Shown here piece by piece: positions 1 through 7,874 of a stretch of 64,000 bases of DNA. Below the pieces are notes generated by a model that worked only from the letters and a program-made list of their open reading frames with translations, did no database searches and was not told where the DNA came from. The stretch spans positions 4,681,501 through 4,745,500 of the forward strand of contig NZ_JACHBR010000001.1 in assembly GCF_014200435.1 (NCBI RefSeq), written 5' to 3'. Made by a program: the position numbers and the translations under genes. The DNA is from Sphaerisporangium krabiense. Lineage in GTDB: Bacteria; Actinomycetota; Actinomycetes; Streptosporangiales; Streptosporangiaceae. Each line of letters starts with the position of its first letter. Position 1 is the stretch's first letter.

Positions 1-606
1 GCGGACGTCGTACTCGCGCAGCGCCGCCGACAGCACCTGCCAGCGGCCCTCGTCGTCGGGGATCGGGATCGAGCGGGGGAACCACACGAGCTTGCGGATC
101 GCCCACGGCATCCGCCCGGTGAAGATGTTCCGCAACGTGTCGCGCTGGAGCTCGGGCCACCGGCGCTGCGCGGCCATGGCGTCCCAGCGCGTCACGTACC
201 GCAGCAGCGGGTCGGTCGCATGGGTGGGCGTGCACTCGCAGACGATCGAGTCGACCAGGTCCGGGTCGCGCTCGGCGAGCAGCAGCGCGACCATGCCGCC
301 CATCGAGTTCCCCCAGATCGCCGTCGGGCCGAGGCCGAGCTTGGTGATCAGCGTCGCGGCGTCGCCGACCAGGTCGGCCAGCCGGTAGCCCGGCGCGGCG
401 GGCGTCCGCCAGGAGGTGACGACGACGCGGCGGTGGGCCAGCGGGCCGTACAGCGCCCGCGCCCCGGCGGCGGTCCCGGGGTTCTCCATGGTGGTCAGCG
501 CGTCGCCGAGCCCCCGCAGCACCAGCAGCGGGGCGCCGTCGGGGGCGCCGAACTCGACGTACGGCAGCCGCGCGCCGCCGGTCAGATCGCAGTACTGGAG
601 GGACAT
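1..606 (-). CDS. alpha/beta hydrolase (3' end off window)
   Basis: This is the first 202 codons of an alpha/beta-hydrolase-fold protein whose C-terminus lies left of the window. The nucleophile elbow G-N-S-M-G-G is visible at about residues 98-103, after a typical strand-turn region, and a DPDLVDSIV segment follows as in esterase/lactonase and proline-iminopeptidase-like members. The catalytic Asp and His are not both visible because the gene is cut. The ATG at 606 keeps the frame open, and a nearby upstream ATG is out of frame. It is divergent from the luciferase-like gene at 713, so the 106-bp gap should carry both promoters. Substrate is unknown; a role in the adjoining biosynthetic cluster is inference. 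Confidence 0.8.
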   Translation of the reverse strand, partial: MSLQYCDLTGGARLPYVEFGAPDGAPLLVLRGLGDALTTMENPGTAAGARALYGPLAHRRVVVTSWRTPAAPGYRLADLVGDAATLITKLGLGPTAIWGNSMGGMVALLLAERDPDLVDSIVCECTPTHATDPLLRYVTRWDAMAAQRRWPELQRDTLRNIFTGRMPWAIRKLVWFPRSIPIPDDEGRWQVLSAALREYDVR

Positions 607-712
607 CGCGTACTCCTCGCATGGATCCGAGAGCCGTCCTGGCTACTTCTGGCTACATTGCCGTGTCCCGGATGCGGTGGCGCCCCGGCGCCGCCCGATT
701 GGAGCGTAAATC

Positions 713-1582
713 GTGAAGTTGGGCATCGGTCTTCCCAATGTCATCCCCGACGTCCCGGGGCGGGTCCTGGTCGACTGGGCGATCCGGGCCGAGTCGGCCG
801 GGTTCTCGTCGCTGGTCACGACCGACCGCGTGGTGTACCCGGGGTACGATCCGCTGCTGGCGCTCGGCGCGGCGGCCGCGGTGACGAGCCGGATCCGTCT
901 CATCACCGACGTCATCGTGGGGCCGGTGCGCAGCCCGGTGCTGCTGGCCAAGGACGCGGCCGGGGTGCAGGAGATCTCGCAGGGCCGCCTCGTGCTCGGC
1001 GTCGGGCCGGGGGTGCGGGAGGACGACTTCGTGGTGGCGGAGCGCGACTTCGCCGGGCGGTGGGCGCGGTTCGAACGCGACCTCGGCATCATGCGGCGCG
1101 TGTGGGCGGGGGAGCCCGCGGAGGGCACCGACCGGTCGCCGCTGCCCCGGCCGCTGCCGGACGGCGGCGTGCCGGTGCTGATGGGCGGGTTCAGCGACGG
1201 GTGCATCCGGCGGGCGGTGAAGTGGGGCATCGGCTGGGCGGCGCCGAGCCTGCCGCCGGACGACGTGGTGCCGTTCGCGCGGCGGGTACGCGAGGCGTGG
1301 GCGGCGGCCGGGCGGGACGGCAGCCCGGAGATCATCGCGATGGCGCGGTTCGGGATCGGCGAGGACGTGCTGGAGGAGTCGCGGCACTCGGCGCGCGACT
1401 ACTTCTCGATCCTCGGGCCTGAGCTCGCGGAGGTCTTCGCCAACGACGCCGCCCGTGACACCGAGGCCGTCCAGGCCATGATCGGCAAGTACGCCGAGGC
1501 GGGCGTGGACGAGCTGATCTTCAACCCGACGGTGGCGCGGGTCTCGCAGGTGGACCGCCTGGCCGAGGCCTGCTTCGGCTGA
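713..1582 (+). CDS. luciferase-like (LLM class) F420/FMN-dependent oxidoreductase
   Basis: A 289-residue TIM-barrel oxidoreductase of the bacterial luciferase-like superfamily. Signs are the N-terminal KLGIGLPN strand, the Trp/Phe-rich first helix region, the SQGRLVLGVGPG segment typical of F420- and flavin-dependent members, and a C-terminal GVDELIFNP motif. The GTG at 713 follows a TTGGAGCG ribosome site. At 289 residues it matches the short F420-dependent reductases or dehydrogenases. It ends in front of a strong hairpin (1596-1641) facing the minus-strand gene at 1666. It is one of four such enzymes in the cluster; mitomycin clusters also carry several (from memory). Whether the cofactor is F420 or FMN cannot be read from sequence. 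Confidence 0.85.
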   Translation: MKLGIGLPNVIPDVPGRVLVDWAIRAESAGFSSLVTTDRVVYPGYDPLLALGAAAAVTSRIRLITDVIVGPVRSPVLLAKDAAGVQEISQGRLVLGVGPGVREDDFVVAERDFAGRWARFERDLGIMRRVWAGEPAEGTDRSPLPRPLPDGGVPVLMGGFSDGCIRRAVKWGIGWAAPSLPPDDVVPFARRVREAWAAAGRDGSPEIIAMARFGIGEDVLEESRHSARDYFSILGPELAEVFANDAARDTEAVQAMIGKYAEAGVDELIFNPTVARVSQVDRLAEACFG

Positions 1583-1595
1583 TCCGGCCGTGGGG

Positions 1596-1641
1596 CGAAA
1601 CCGGGTTCCGTGCCCGCGCGGGCGACCGGAACCCGGTTTCG
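1596..1641. terminator. bidirectional hairpin terminator
   Basis: A perfect 15-bp inverted repeat (1596-1610 pairing with 1627-1641, CGAAACCGGGTTCCG) encloses a second palindrome (GCCCGCGCGGGC, 1612-1623). It lies between the convergent ends of the genes at 713-1582 and 1666-2124, so it probably stops transcription from both sides. There is no long T-run, as is common in high-GC actinomycetes. Confidence 0.7.
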
Positions 1642-1665
1642 GCGCTTCGACGCGGCGCCGGGCCG

Positions 1666-2124
1666 TTACGGGCCCTGCTCCCACACGTAGTCGCCGGGGT
1701 CCATGCTGCCGAGCTGCTCGCGCACCGCGTACAGCGCCGCGGGCCCGGGATCGGCGGCCGGGATCGGCCGGACCGTCAGCGGGCGCAGCCCGGACAGCAC
1801 GGCGGGCACGGCGCCGGCCGCGAGGTAGGTGACGGGGATCGGCGGGTCGGCGCCCGGCGGGACCACGACGTCGCCCGGCTCGCCCGACAGGAACAGGTGC
1901 GCCGCGCGGTCGGCCGGCAGCAGCGCCGCGGCCAGGCTCAGCGCGGGCGCGATGGCGGCCCCGTCGGCGGCCAGGGCGAACAGGCCGCCGGCCGCCTCCC
2001 GCCGGACCACCCGCGCGGCGTCGGGCCCGCCGGGGCCGAGGCGGTGGAACGCGATCTCGGCGCCGGCCCGGTCCGGCCAGCCGACGGCGTCGGCGCCGAG
2101 GACGAAGACGCGGACGGCGGGCAC
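1666..2124 (-). CDS. hypothetical protein, coupled to PhyH dioxygenase
   Basis: A 152-residue protein starting with GTG at 2124, one base inside the stop of the upstream dioxygenase (TAGTG), so translation is probably coupled. The longer open frame upstream is a shadow of the dioxygenase gene. The protein is Ala/Pro-rich, starts VPAVRVFVLGAD, contains an AERAAHLFLSG-like amphipathic stretch and ends with a conserved-looking LGSMDPGDYVWEQGP tail. There is no signal peptide or membrane segment. I do not recognise the family. The tight coupling suggests it works with the dioxygenase. Confidence 0.6.
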   Translation of the reverse strand: MPAVRVFVLGADAVGWPDRAGAEIAFHRLGPGGPDAARVVRREAAGGLFALAADGAAIAPALSLAAALLPADRAAHLFLSGEPGDVVVPPGADPPIPVTYLAAGAVPAVLSGLRPLTVRPIPAADPGPAALYAVREQLGSMDPGDYVWEQGP

Positions 2125-2903
2125 TACGTCGGCAGCCCGCCGGTCTGGCCCAGCGCGCCCTGGTAGATCTCCCAGCCGAGGAGACGGCGCATGAGCGGGG
2201 TGGCGCGGTCGTGCACGTCCTTCTCGACCGCCACGAACGGGTTCTCCTGCTGACGGATGTACGCCCGGCAGTAGTAGACGAGGATGCCGTGCCTGAGCCG
2301 GTCCTTGGTCCGGTTGGCACCGGTCTGGTGCCACAGCCGCCCGTCGAAGACCATCACCGTGCCGGCGGGGCCGCACACCGGCTGGGTCTCGATGTCGCCC
2401 TCGCCCGCCGCGTAGTCCGGCGGCCGGCCGAGCAGATGGGTCCCTGGAATCACCCGCGTCGCACCGTTCTCCTCGGTGAAATCGTCCAGCATCCACATGC
2501 TGTTGGCCACGAACGGGTACGGCGGCCACGGCATTCTGGCGAATGTCTGGTCCGGATGCAATGCCATCCTGGCGCCGCCGGGTCCCGCGATGTTGGCGTG
2601 GATGCTGGAGAGCAGGAAGTTGTAGCCGAGCAGCTCTTCCATCAGCTCGCACACGGCCTCGTTCTGCACGATCTCCTCGAAGATCGCGCCTTTGTTGAGC
2701 AACCCGAACACCCGTTGGTTGCCGCCGTCGTACAGGAATGCCGAATTGTCTTGCCTTTCCGCCTCCGCGAGCTCGGTGAGACGTTCGGCGAGCTCCTTGA
2801 ACTTCGCCGGGGGAAGCGGGTTCTCGATGAGACAGAATCCCCATTCCCGAAGGTGTGCCTTGGCTTCTTCGTAATTGCCGGTTATCGTTCCGAGCGCCGT
2901 CAT
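2124..2903 (-). CDS. phytanoyl-CoA dioxygenase (PhyH)-family Fe(II)/2-oxoglutarate oxygenase
   Basis: A 259-residue protein of the PhyH family of non-heme iron, 2-oxoglutarate-dependent oxygenases. The iron triad is visible: an H-x-D in ALHPDQTF, then a distal His in GRLWHQTGANRT after the usual GTVMVFDG strand, with the following Arg (DRLRHG) placed to bind 2-oxoglutarate. The segment GATRVIPGTHLLGR is also typical. The ATG at 2903 is preceded on the minus strand by CGGAGGCG, a good ribosome site. It is divergent from the luciferase-like gene at 2942 with only 38 bp between. Likely role: hydroxylation or desaturation of a pathway intermediate; the substrate is unknown. Confidence 0.88.
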   Translation of the reverse strand: MTALGTITGNYEEAKAHLREWGFCLIENPLPPAKFKELAERLTELAEAERQDNSAFLYDGGNQRVFGLLNKGAIFEEIVQNEAVCELMEELLGYNFLLSSIHANIAGPGGARMALHPDQTFARMPWPPYPFVANSMWMLDDFTEENGATRVIPGTHLLGRPPDYAAGEGDIETQPVCGPAGTVMVFDGRLWHQTGANRTKDRLRHGILVYYCRAYIRQQENPFVAVEKDVHDRATPLMRRLLGWEIYQGALGQTGGLPT

Positions 2904-2941
2904 ACATCGCCTCCGGTGACCGTTGCAGAAAGGGGTCCGAC

Positions 2942-3712
2942 ATGGCCGCGCGATTCAAGGTAGGCGCCTGGTTGATGCCGCAGCACACCTCGGTCGAGCG
3001 GCTGCGCGCCGCCTGGCGGGAGGCCGACCGGCGGGGCGTGGACTCCATCTGGCTGTGGGACCACTTCTATCCGCTGACCGGCGAGCCGGACGGCACGCAC
3101 TTCGAGGGCTGGACGCTGCTGGCGGCGATGGCCGTGGAGACCTCCCGGGCCGACGTCGGCGTGCTGGTGACCGACCAGGACTACCGCAACCCCGACCTGC
3201 TCGCCGACATGGCCCGCACCGTCGACCACCTCAGCGGCGGGCGGCTCGTGCTCGGGCTCGGCGCCGGCTGGTTCGAGCGCGACTACGCCGAGTACGGCTA
3301 CGAGTTCCGGCCCGGGCCCGAGCGGGCGGAGGCGCTGGAGGGGTACGTCGAGCGGGTGAAGGCGCGGCTGGCCAAGCTCAACCCGCCGCCGCTCGGCGAG
3401 ATCCCCCTGATGATCGGCGGCGACGGCAAGCGGGTCGTGCTGCGCACCGTGGCACGGCACGCCGACGCCTGGAACACGATGGCGTGGCGGTTCGAGGAGG
3501 GCAACGGGACGCTGGACGAGTGGTGCGCCCGGCTGGACCGCGACCCCGCCGAGATCGAGCGGAGCTGCTTCCTCACCGCGCCCGAGCACCTGGACCAGGT
3601 GGACCGGCTGGTCGCGGCCGGTGCGCGGCACATCATCATGCAGGTCGGCGACCCGTTCGACCTCGGCCTCGTCGACCGGCTGCTGAGCCTCGCCCAGGGG
3701 CCCGCGGCGTAG
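2942..3712 (+). CDS. luciferase-like (LLM class) F420-dependent oxidoreductase
   Basis: A 256-residue luciferase-fold oxidoreductase. The ATG at 2942 follows AAAGGGG and begins MAARFKVGAWLMPQ; an upstream in-frame start would run into the promoter of the divergent PhyH gene. DSIWLWDHFYP, LVTDQDYRNPDLLADMART and SGGRLVLGLGAGWFERDY are standard for the F420-binding branch. The C-terminal half is shorter than in the 330-residue members. It ends in front of a strong hairpin at 3751-3793. Likely an F420-dependent reductase or dehydrogenase acting on a cluster intermediate. Confidence 0.85.
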   Translation: MAARFKVGAWLMPQHTSVERLRAAWREADRRGVDSIWLWDHFYPLTGEPDGTHFEGWTLLAAMAVETSRADVGVLVTDQDYRNPDLLADMARTVDHLSGGRLVLGLGAGWFERDYAEYGYEFRPGPERAEALEGYVERVKARLAKLNPPPLGEIPLMIGGDGKRVVLRTVARHADAWNTMAWRFEEGNGTLDEWCARLDRDPAEIERSCFLTAPEHLDQVDRLVAAGARHIIMQVGDPFDLGLVDRLLSLAQGPAA

Positions 3713-3750
3713 CGGTCGGCCCGGAGGACAGCCCGGGACAGAGCAGGGAA

Positions 3751-3793
3751 GACGGCCCGCGGGCCGGCCGGGAAGCCGGTCCGCGGGTCCGTC
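3751..3793. terminator. hairpin terminator between convergent genes
   Basis: GACGGCCCGCGGGCCGGC (from 3751) pairs with GCCGGTCCGCGGGTCCGTC (to 3793) over about 18 bp with one bulge and a six-base loop. It sits between the plus-strand oxidoreductase ending at 3712 and the minus-strand HAD gene ending at 3826, so it fits a shared terminator. Confidence 0.6.
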
Positions 3794-3825
3794 ATGAAGG
3801 CGGTGCGGCGTCCCCGTGCGCATGG

Positions 3826-4476
3826 CTAGTCCGGCGGCCAGCCCATCAGCTCGTAGATCATCCGCCCGGCCTGCTCCGCCGACCGGTGGTGGATCCCGAT
3901 CATGCCGGCGAGCTCGGCGCCCCGCACGTTCGCCTCGTTGTCGTCCACGTGGATGCACTGCTCGGGGAGCACCCCGATCAGTTCGGCGGTGTAGGTGTAG
4001 ATCTCCGGCTCGGGCTTGCGCATGCCCACCGTGCCCGAGACGACGACGGTGTCGAACAGCTCCCACCAGTCGCGGGCGTCGTAGTCGAAGTTCCACGAGT
4101 TCGACAGCACCGCGGTGTGGACGCCGTGCCGGCGGGCGCGCACCAGCAGGTCCTCCATCGCGTGGTCCATCTGCACGCTCGCGTGGAAGCGGGACACCAG
4201 GCCTTTCGGCTCGACCACGTGGCCGTCGGTGGTCCGGATCTCGGCGGCGAATAACCGCTCGAATTCCGGAATCGACATCTGGCCGCGTTCCAGCAGCTGT
4301 ATCGGCGTGTATTTGCCGTCCAGAACCGGGCGCTCCGTCCACTCGCGCATGAGCTCGGTGAAATGAACCAGGTCCAAAAGCTCGGCGGCGGCGAAGGCGG
4401 CGAAGACGTCCTTGGCGGGTAACGTCAGCGTGCCGCCGTAGTCGAACAGCAGGGCTCGGTAACGGCTATTCGGCAT
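3826..4476 (-). CDS. HAD-superfamily hydrolase (subfamily IA)
   Basis: A 216-residue HAD phosphatase-like protein. Motif I is FDYGGTLT (nucleophile D12; the second Asp is replaced by Gly, as in several IA members), motif II is VLSNSWN, the Lys is in MRKPEPEIY and motif IV is HVDDNEANV, with a helical cap in between. The ATG at 4476 has GGAGGAGGTC upstream. It is divergent from the phosphodiesterase-like gene at 4703. It may be a phosphatase in the cluster. It is a weaker candidate for the AHBA-pathway phosphatase than the gene at 15496, which has the full D-x-D motif. Confidence 0.8.
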   Translation of the reverse strand: MPNSRYRALLFDYGGTLTLPAKDVFAAFAAAELLDLVHFTELMREWTERPVLDGKYTPIQLLERGQMSIPEFERLFAAEIRTTDGHVVEPKGLVSRFHASVQMDHAMEDLLVRARRHGVHTAVLSNSWNFDYDARDWWELFDTVVVSGTVGMRKPEPEIYTYTAELIGVLPEQCIHVDDNEANVRGAELAGMIGIHHRSAEQAGRMIYELMGWPPD

Positions 4477-4702
4477 GGGCGGCGACCTCCTCCGTCGTGG
4501 CGCGTCGCGACAGCCGTAGGATACGTCCGCCGCGCAGGCAGTGGAAGAGGCGTTCCCGCTGCCTATCGCCGCGACTTGACGAAGCCTCACCCGGCGAGTG
4601 GACGTCCGCGCGCACCGCCGCCTAATGTCGGTTTCGGCTAGCTCGTCACGGTTCAGGAGTTTTCTGCGTCGTCCGTTATCAGCCCGGAAACGGAGGACTG
4701 TT
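4477..4702. promoter_or_regulatory. divergent promoter region
   Basis: This 226-bp gap separates two divergent starts (HAD at 4476, minus; phosphodiesterase-like at 4703, plus). A TTGACG at 4576-4581 could be a plus-strand -35 box, but no good -10 lies 17 bp downstream. On the minus strand TTCCAC and TATCCT are spaced 17 bp. Neither is strong. The region must hold the promoter for the 4.7-11.7 kb operon. Confidence 0.35.
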
Positions 4703-6235
4703 TTGGCCACCCTGCGCACCCCTCCCAAGGCGCTGATTATCGGATTGGACGGCGCCGGTTTCGATATTATCGACCGCCTCGTTTCGGCCGGCCGGTTGCC
4801 CAATCTCGCCGCCTTGCTCGGCGCCGGGGCCTCGGCCCCGGTCGACACCACCTGGCCGGCCCACACCGCGCCGGGGTGGAGCTCCTTCGTCACCGGGCGG
4901 CGGCCGGGCGGGCACGGCGTCTACCAGTTCTTCGACACCCAGGACCCCGGGTACGGCGCGCACATCATGGGGTCCTCCGACCTCGGCTGCTCCTCGGCCT
5001 GGGACTGGCTGGCCGCGCAGGGCTGGTCGCTCGGCCTGGTGAACGTGCCGATGTCGCACCCGCCGCGCGACCTGCCCGGCTACCAGATCACCTGGCCGCT
5101 CCAGCAGACGATCCGCTACTGCAGGCCGGCCGGGCTGCTCGCGGAGCTGGCGAGGAACGGCGTCCACTTCCAGTCCGACCTGGCCACGATGTTCCGCGGC
5201 GACCTCGGCTACCTCGACGAGGCGGTCGCCAACGTCGAGGCGCGCGTCCGGTCGCTGGAGTACCTGATGACCGCCCACCCGACCGACCTGGTGATGGCGG
5301 TGCTGACCGAGGCCGACCGGGTGTGCCACCACTACTGGCACTTCTGGGACCCCGGCCACCCCCAGCACGCGCCCGCGCCGGAGGGCAGCGGCTGGGACGA
5401 GGCGATCGAGCGGATCTACGGGGCGCTCGACGACGGCGTGGGCCGGCTGCTGGAGATGGTCGGCGACGAGACCTCGGTCGTGGTGGCCTCCGACCACGGA
5501 CTCGGCGTCGGCCGGTACGGCGTCGCGGTGCACCGGCTGCTGGAGGACGCCGGCCTGCTCACCACCGTCCCGGCCGGTGGGGCCCGGGACGGCGGGCAGG
5601 CGAGCTGGTTCACCGGGCAGGAGCGCTCCGTCGACTTCGGGCGGACGCGCGTCTACATGCCGGTGCCGGGCAGCTACGGCCTCAACGTGAACCTGGCCGG
5701 CCGGCAGCGCGACGGCGTCGTCGCCGAGCGGGACAGGGCCGCGGTCCTCGCCGAGGCCGCCGCCCTGCTGGAGGACCTCCGGACGCCCGGCCGCTCGCCG
5801 GTGTTCTCGGCGGTCGTGCCCCGTGACGTGGTCTACCCGGGCGTCCACGTCGGACGGGCGCCCGACCTGCTGCTAGTGCCGCGCGACGAGAGCGTGCTGC
5901 CGGTGACCGACCTGGAAGGGCCGGTGTGGCGGCCGAGCTGGCAGACCGGCCTGCACCGGTACCAGGGCATGTGGATCCACCGCTCGCCGCGGGTCACGCC
6001 CGGGCGGCTGGCCGGACCGGTCCGCATCGTGGACCTGCTGCCGACCCTGCTCGCCGAGCTCGGCGCGAGCTGGCCGGACTCGATCGACGGCCACCCGGTG
6101 CCGGTGGTGCGAGAACGGCAGGCCCGCCCGCTCGGCCCCCTGGCCGAGGACGAGGTCGTGGCCCCGGCCCCGGCCGGACCGACCGAGGAAGACCTGTACA
6201 CCAGTCAACGACTCCGGGAGATGGGCTACCTGTAG
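4703..6235 (+). CDS. type I phosphodiesterase/nucleotide pyrophosphatase-like protein (alkaline phosphatase superfamily), copy 1
   Basis: A 510-residue member of the alkaline-phosphatase superfamily. The first metal ligand is D16 (GLDG), the nucleophile position is T55 (HTAPGWSSFVTG), followed by HGVYQF; the second-metal pair is D264-H265 in ASDHG. The active site therefore looks complete. I chose TTG at 4703 because CGGAGGA lies five bases upstream; upstream in-frame ATGs (4598, 4625) have no such site. The C-terminus ends in an LREMGYL tail often seen in this family. It heads an operon with an ACP at 6263. Expected chemistry is hydrolysis or transfer of a phosphate, phosphonate or sulfate ester; the substrate is unknown. 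Confidence 0.85.
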   Translation: MATLRTPPKALIIGLDGAGFDIIDRLVSAGRLPNLAALLGAGASAPVDTTWPAHTAPGWSSFVTGRRPGGHGVYQFFDTQDPGYGAHIMGSSDLGCSSAWDWLAAQGWSLGLVNVPMSHPPRDLPGYQITWPLQQTIRYCRPAGLLAELARNGVHFQSDLATMFRGDLGYLDEAVANVEARVRSLEYLMTAHPTDLVMAVLTEADRVCHHYWHFWDPGHPQHAPAPEGSGWDEAIERIYGALDDGVGRLLEMVGDETSVVVASDHGLGVGRYGVAVHRLLEDAGLLTTVPAGGARDGGQASWFTGQERSVDFGRTRVYMPVPGSYGLNVNLAGRQRDGVVAERDRAAVLAEAAALLEDLRTPGRSPVFSAVVPRDVVYPGVHVGRAPDLLLVPRDESVLPVTDLEGPVWRPSWQTGLHRYQGMWIHRSPRVTPGRLAGPVRIVDLLPTLLAELGASWPDSIDGHPVPVVRERQARPLGPLAEDEVVAPAPAGPTEEDLYTSQRLREMGYL

Positions 6236-6262
6236 GCGGGCCCTCGACGCGAAGGACACCTG

Positions 6263-6517
6263 ATGGAAGACACCAAGGCAAAGCTGCGGAAGATCCTCGT
6301 CGAGTCGCTGGAGCTGGCCCGGGACGCCGACGACATCCCCGACACCGACCTCGTGCAGGAGCTGGGGCTCGATTCGATCAACACGCTGGAGTACCTGATC
6401 TGGGTGGAGAGCGAGTTCGGCATCCAGATCGCCGACGAGGACCTCTCGGTCGACCTGATCAACGACCTGAACACCCTCGCCTCCTACGTCGAGGCCCGCG
6501 TGGCCCAGTCGGTGTGA
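6263..6517 (+). CDS. acyl carrier protein 1
   Basis: An 84-residue acyl or peptidyl carrier protein. The phosphopantetheine attachment Ser is S38 in LGLDSINTLEYL, followed by the acidic helix-2 region. GAAGGA precedes the ATG. It lies between two alkaline-phosphatase-superfamily genes in one operon. In mitomycin biosynthesis a free ACP (MmcB) carries AHBA; this protein and the one at 14347 are the two candidates for that role here. The phosphopantetheinyl transferase at 25337 could activate either. Confidence 0.92.
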   Translation: MEDTKAKLRKILVESLELARDADDIPDTDLVQELGLDSINTLEYLIWVESEFGIQIADEDLSVDLINDLNTLASYVEARVAQSV

Positions 6518-6521
6518 GACC

Positions 6522-7874
6522 GTGGCCTCTCCCCCCGGCACCCCCCGCCGCGTCGTCGTCGTCATCACCGAAGGCGCGACCCCCGAGCTGCTGACCCGGT
6601 GGAGCGACACCGGCGCCCTGCCCAACTTCGCCCGGCTGTTCCGCTCCGGCCGGTCCGGGCCGCTCGACGCGGACGGGGTGCCGTACGAGCCGCCGGGCCT
6701 GGTGTCGCTGCTGACCGGGCGCCGCCCCGGCGACCACGGCTTCTACTCGTACTGGTCGGCCCACGACCCCGACCACCAGCCGAGGGTGCTCACCGCCGAG
6801 CGCCACCGGCACCCGCTGCTGTGGCAGCAGTCCGAGCTCGTCGGCCTGCGCTTCGCCTGCGTCGGGATCTTCGGCACCCACCCGCCCGCCCCGATGCCCG
6901 GGTCGCTGATCACCTACCCGATGCAGACCACGCTGCACGCCTGCTATCCGCCGAACCTGCACCGCAGCCTCGCCGAGCGCGGCATCAAGCCGGTGCACGA
7001 CGTGTCGATCTGGTGGTCGGGCCAGCCGCGCGCCGAGCTGCTGCCCCGGCTGCTGGAGGCCGACGTACGGCGCGGGCAGGCGGCGCTGACGCTGTTCGAC
7101 GAGGGCGCCGACATCACGCTGGTGAACCTCACCGCGATCGACCGCTGCTCGCACATCTTCTGGCAGGAGCTGGAGCTCGGGCCGGAGCACGAGGCCGCGA
7201 GCGCGGTGTTCGCGGCCTACCGCACCGCGGACGACGTGCTCGGCGAGTTCCTGGACCGCCTCGACGACCGCACCACGCTGGTCGCCTTCTCCGAGATCGG
7301 CTTCGGGCCGCTGCGGGCGTACTGCTCGATGAACGACGTGCTGGAGAGCGCCGGGCTGTTCGGTAGGGACGAGCACGGCGCCGCCGCCTGGGAGAAGACC
7401 ACCGCGTTCGAGGCGGTCCAGGGCACGCACGGGGTGAACGTCAACCTGCGCGGCCGCTACCGCTCCGGCACGGTCGCCCCCGAGGACTACGAGCGGGCCC
7501 GCGACGACGCCGCGCGGGCGCTGCTGGAGGCCGTCAACCCGCGCACCGGGCTGCCGTACCTGGCCGCCGTGCTGCGCCGCGAGGACGTCTACCGGGGCGG
7601 GGCCCTGGAGGAGGCGCCCGACCTCATCCTCGAACCCGCCGACTGGCGGTACCTGCCGCTGGGCGACCCCGGCTGGGCGTCGCACGTGCACCGGCACTGG
7701 CAGAGTGCCTGGCACCGGCGCCGCTCGTACTGGGCCGCGGCGGGCGCCGGCGTGCGCCCGGGCCGGGCCGAGGACGTCGCCACGCCGGTGGACGTGGCCG
7801 CGGCGGTGGCCTGCTACGCCGGGCGCGAGGTGCCCGCCGGCTTCGCGGGAACGCCGCTGGAGGACCTGCGATGA
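6522..7874 (+). CDS. alkaline phosphatase-superfamily protein, copy 2, catalytically degenerate
   Basis: A 450-residue relative of the proteins at 4703 and 8548, starting with GTG four bases after the ACP stop. The fold landmarks remain (TGRRPGDHGFYSYW, DRCSHIFWQELEL, the GVNVNLRGRY segment), but the active site is gone. The metal Asp of GLDG is E17 in ITEG, the nucleophile Thr/Ser position is E56 (YEPPGLVSLLTG), and the Asp-His pair of SDHG is E258-I259 (SEIGFG). It is in frame, full length and in the middle of a coupled operon, so it is more likely a pseudoenzyme (regulatory or structural partner) than a decaying gene. Confidence 0.82.
   Translation: MASPPGTPRRVVVVITEGATPELLTRWSDTGALPNFARLFRSGRSGPLDADGVPYEPPGLVSLLTGRRPGDHGFYSYWSAHDPDHQPRVLTAERHRHPLLWQQSELVGLRFACVGIFGTHPPAPMPGSLITYPMQTTLHACYPPNLHRSLAERGIKPVHDVSIWWSGQPRAELLPRLLEADVRRGQAALTLFDEGADITLVNLTAIDRCSHIFWQELELGPEHEAASAVFAAYRTADDVLGEFLDRLDDRTTLVAFSEIGFGPLRAYCSMNDVLESAGLFGRDEHGAAAWEKTTAFEAVQGTHGVNVNLRGRYRSGTVAPEDYERARDDAARALLEAVNPRTGLPYLAAVLRREDVYRGGALEEAPDLILEPADWRYLPLGDPGWASHVHRHWQSAWHRRRSYWAAAGAGVRPGRAEDVATPVDVAAAVACYAGREVPAGFAGTPLEDLR

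Noticed and set aside
220..2320. Long open frames on both strands over the first luciferase-like gene (up to 555 codons)
   Set aside because: They are low-complexity Arg/Gly/Pro translations in the alternative frames of high-GC genes, with no motif; the real genes are 713-1582 and 1666-2124.
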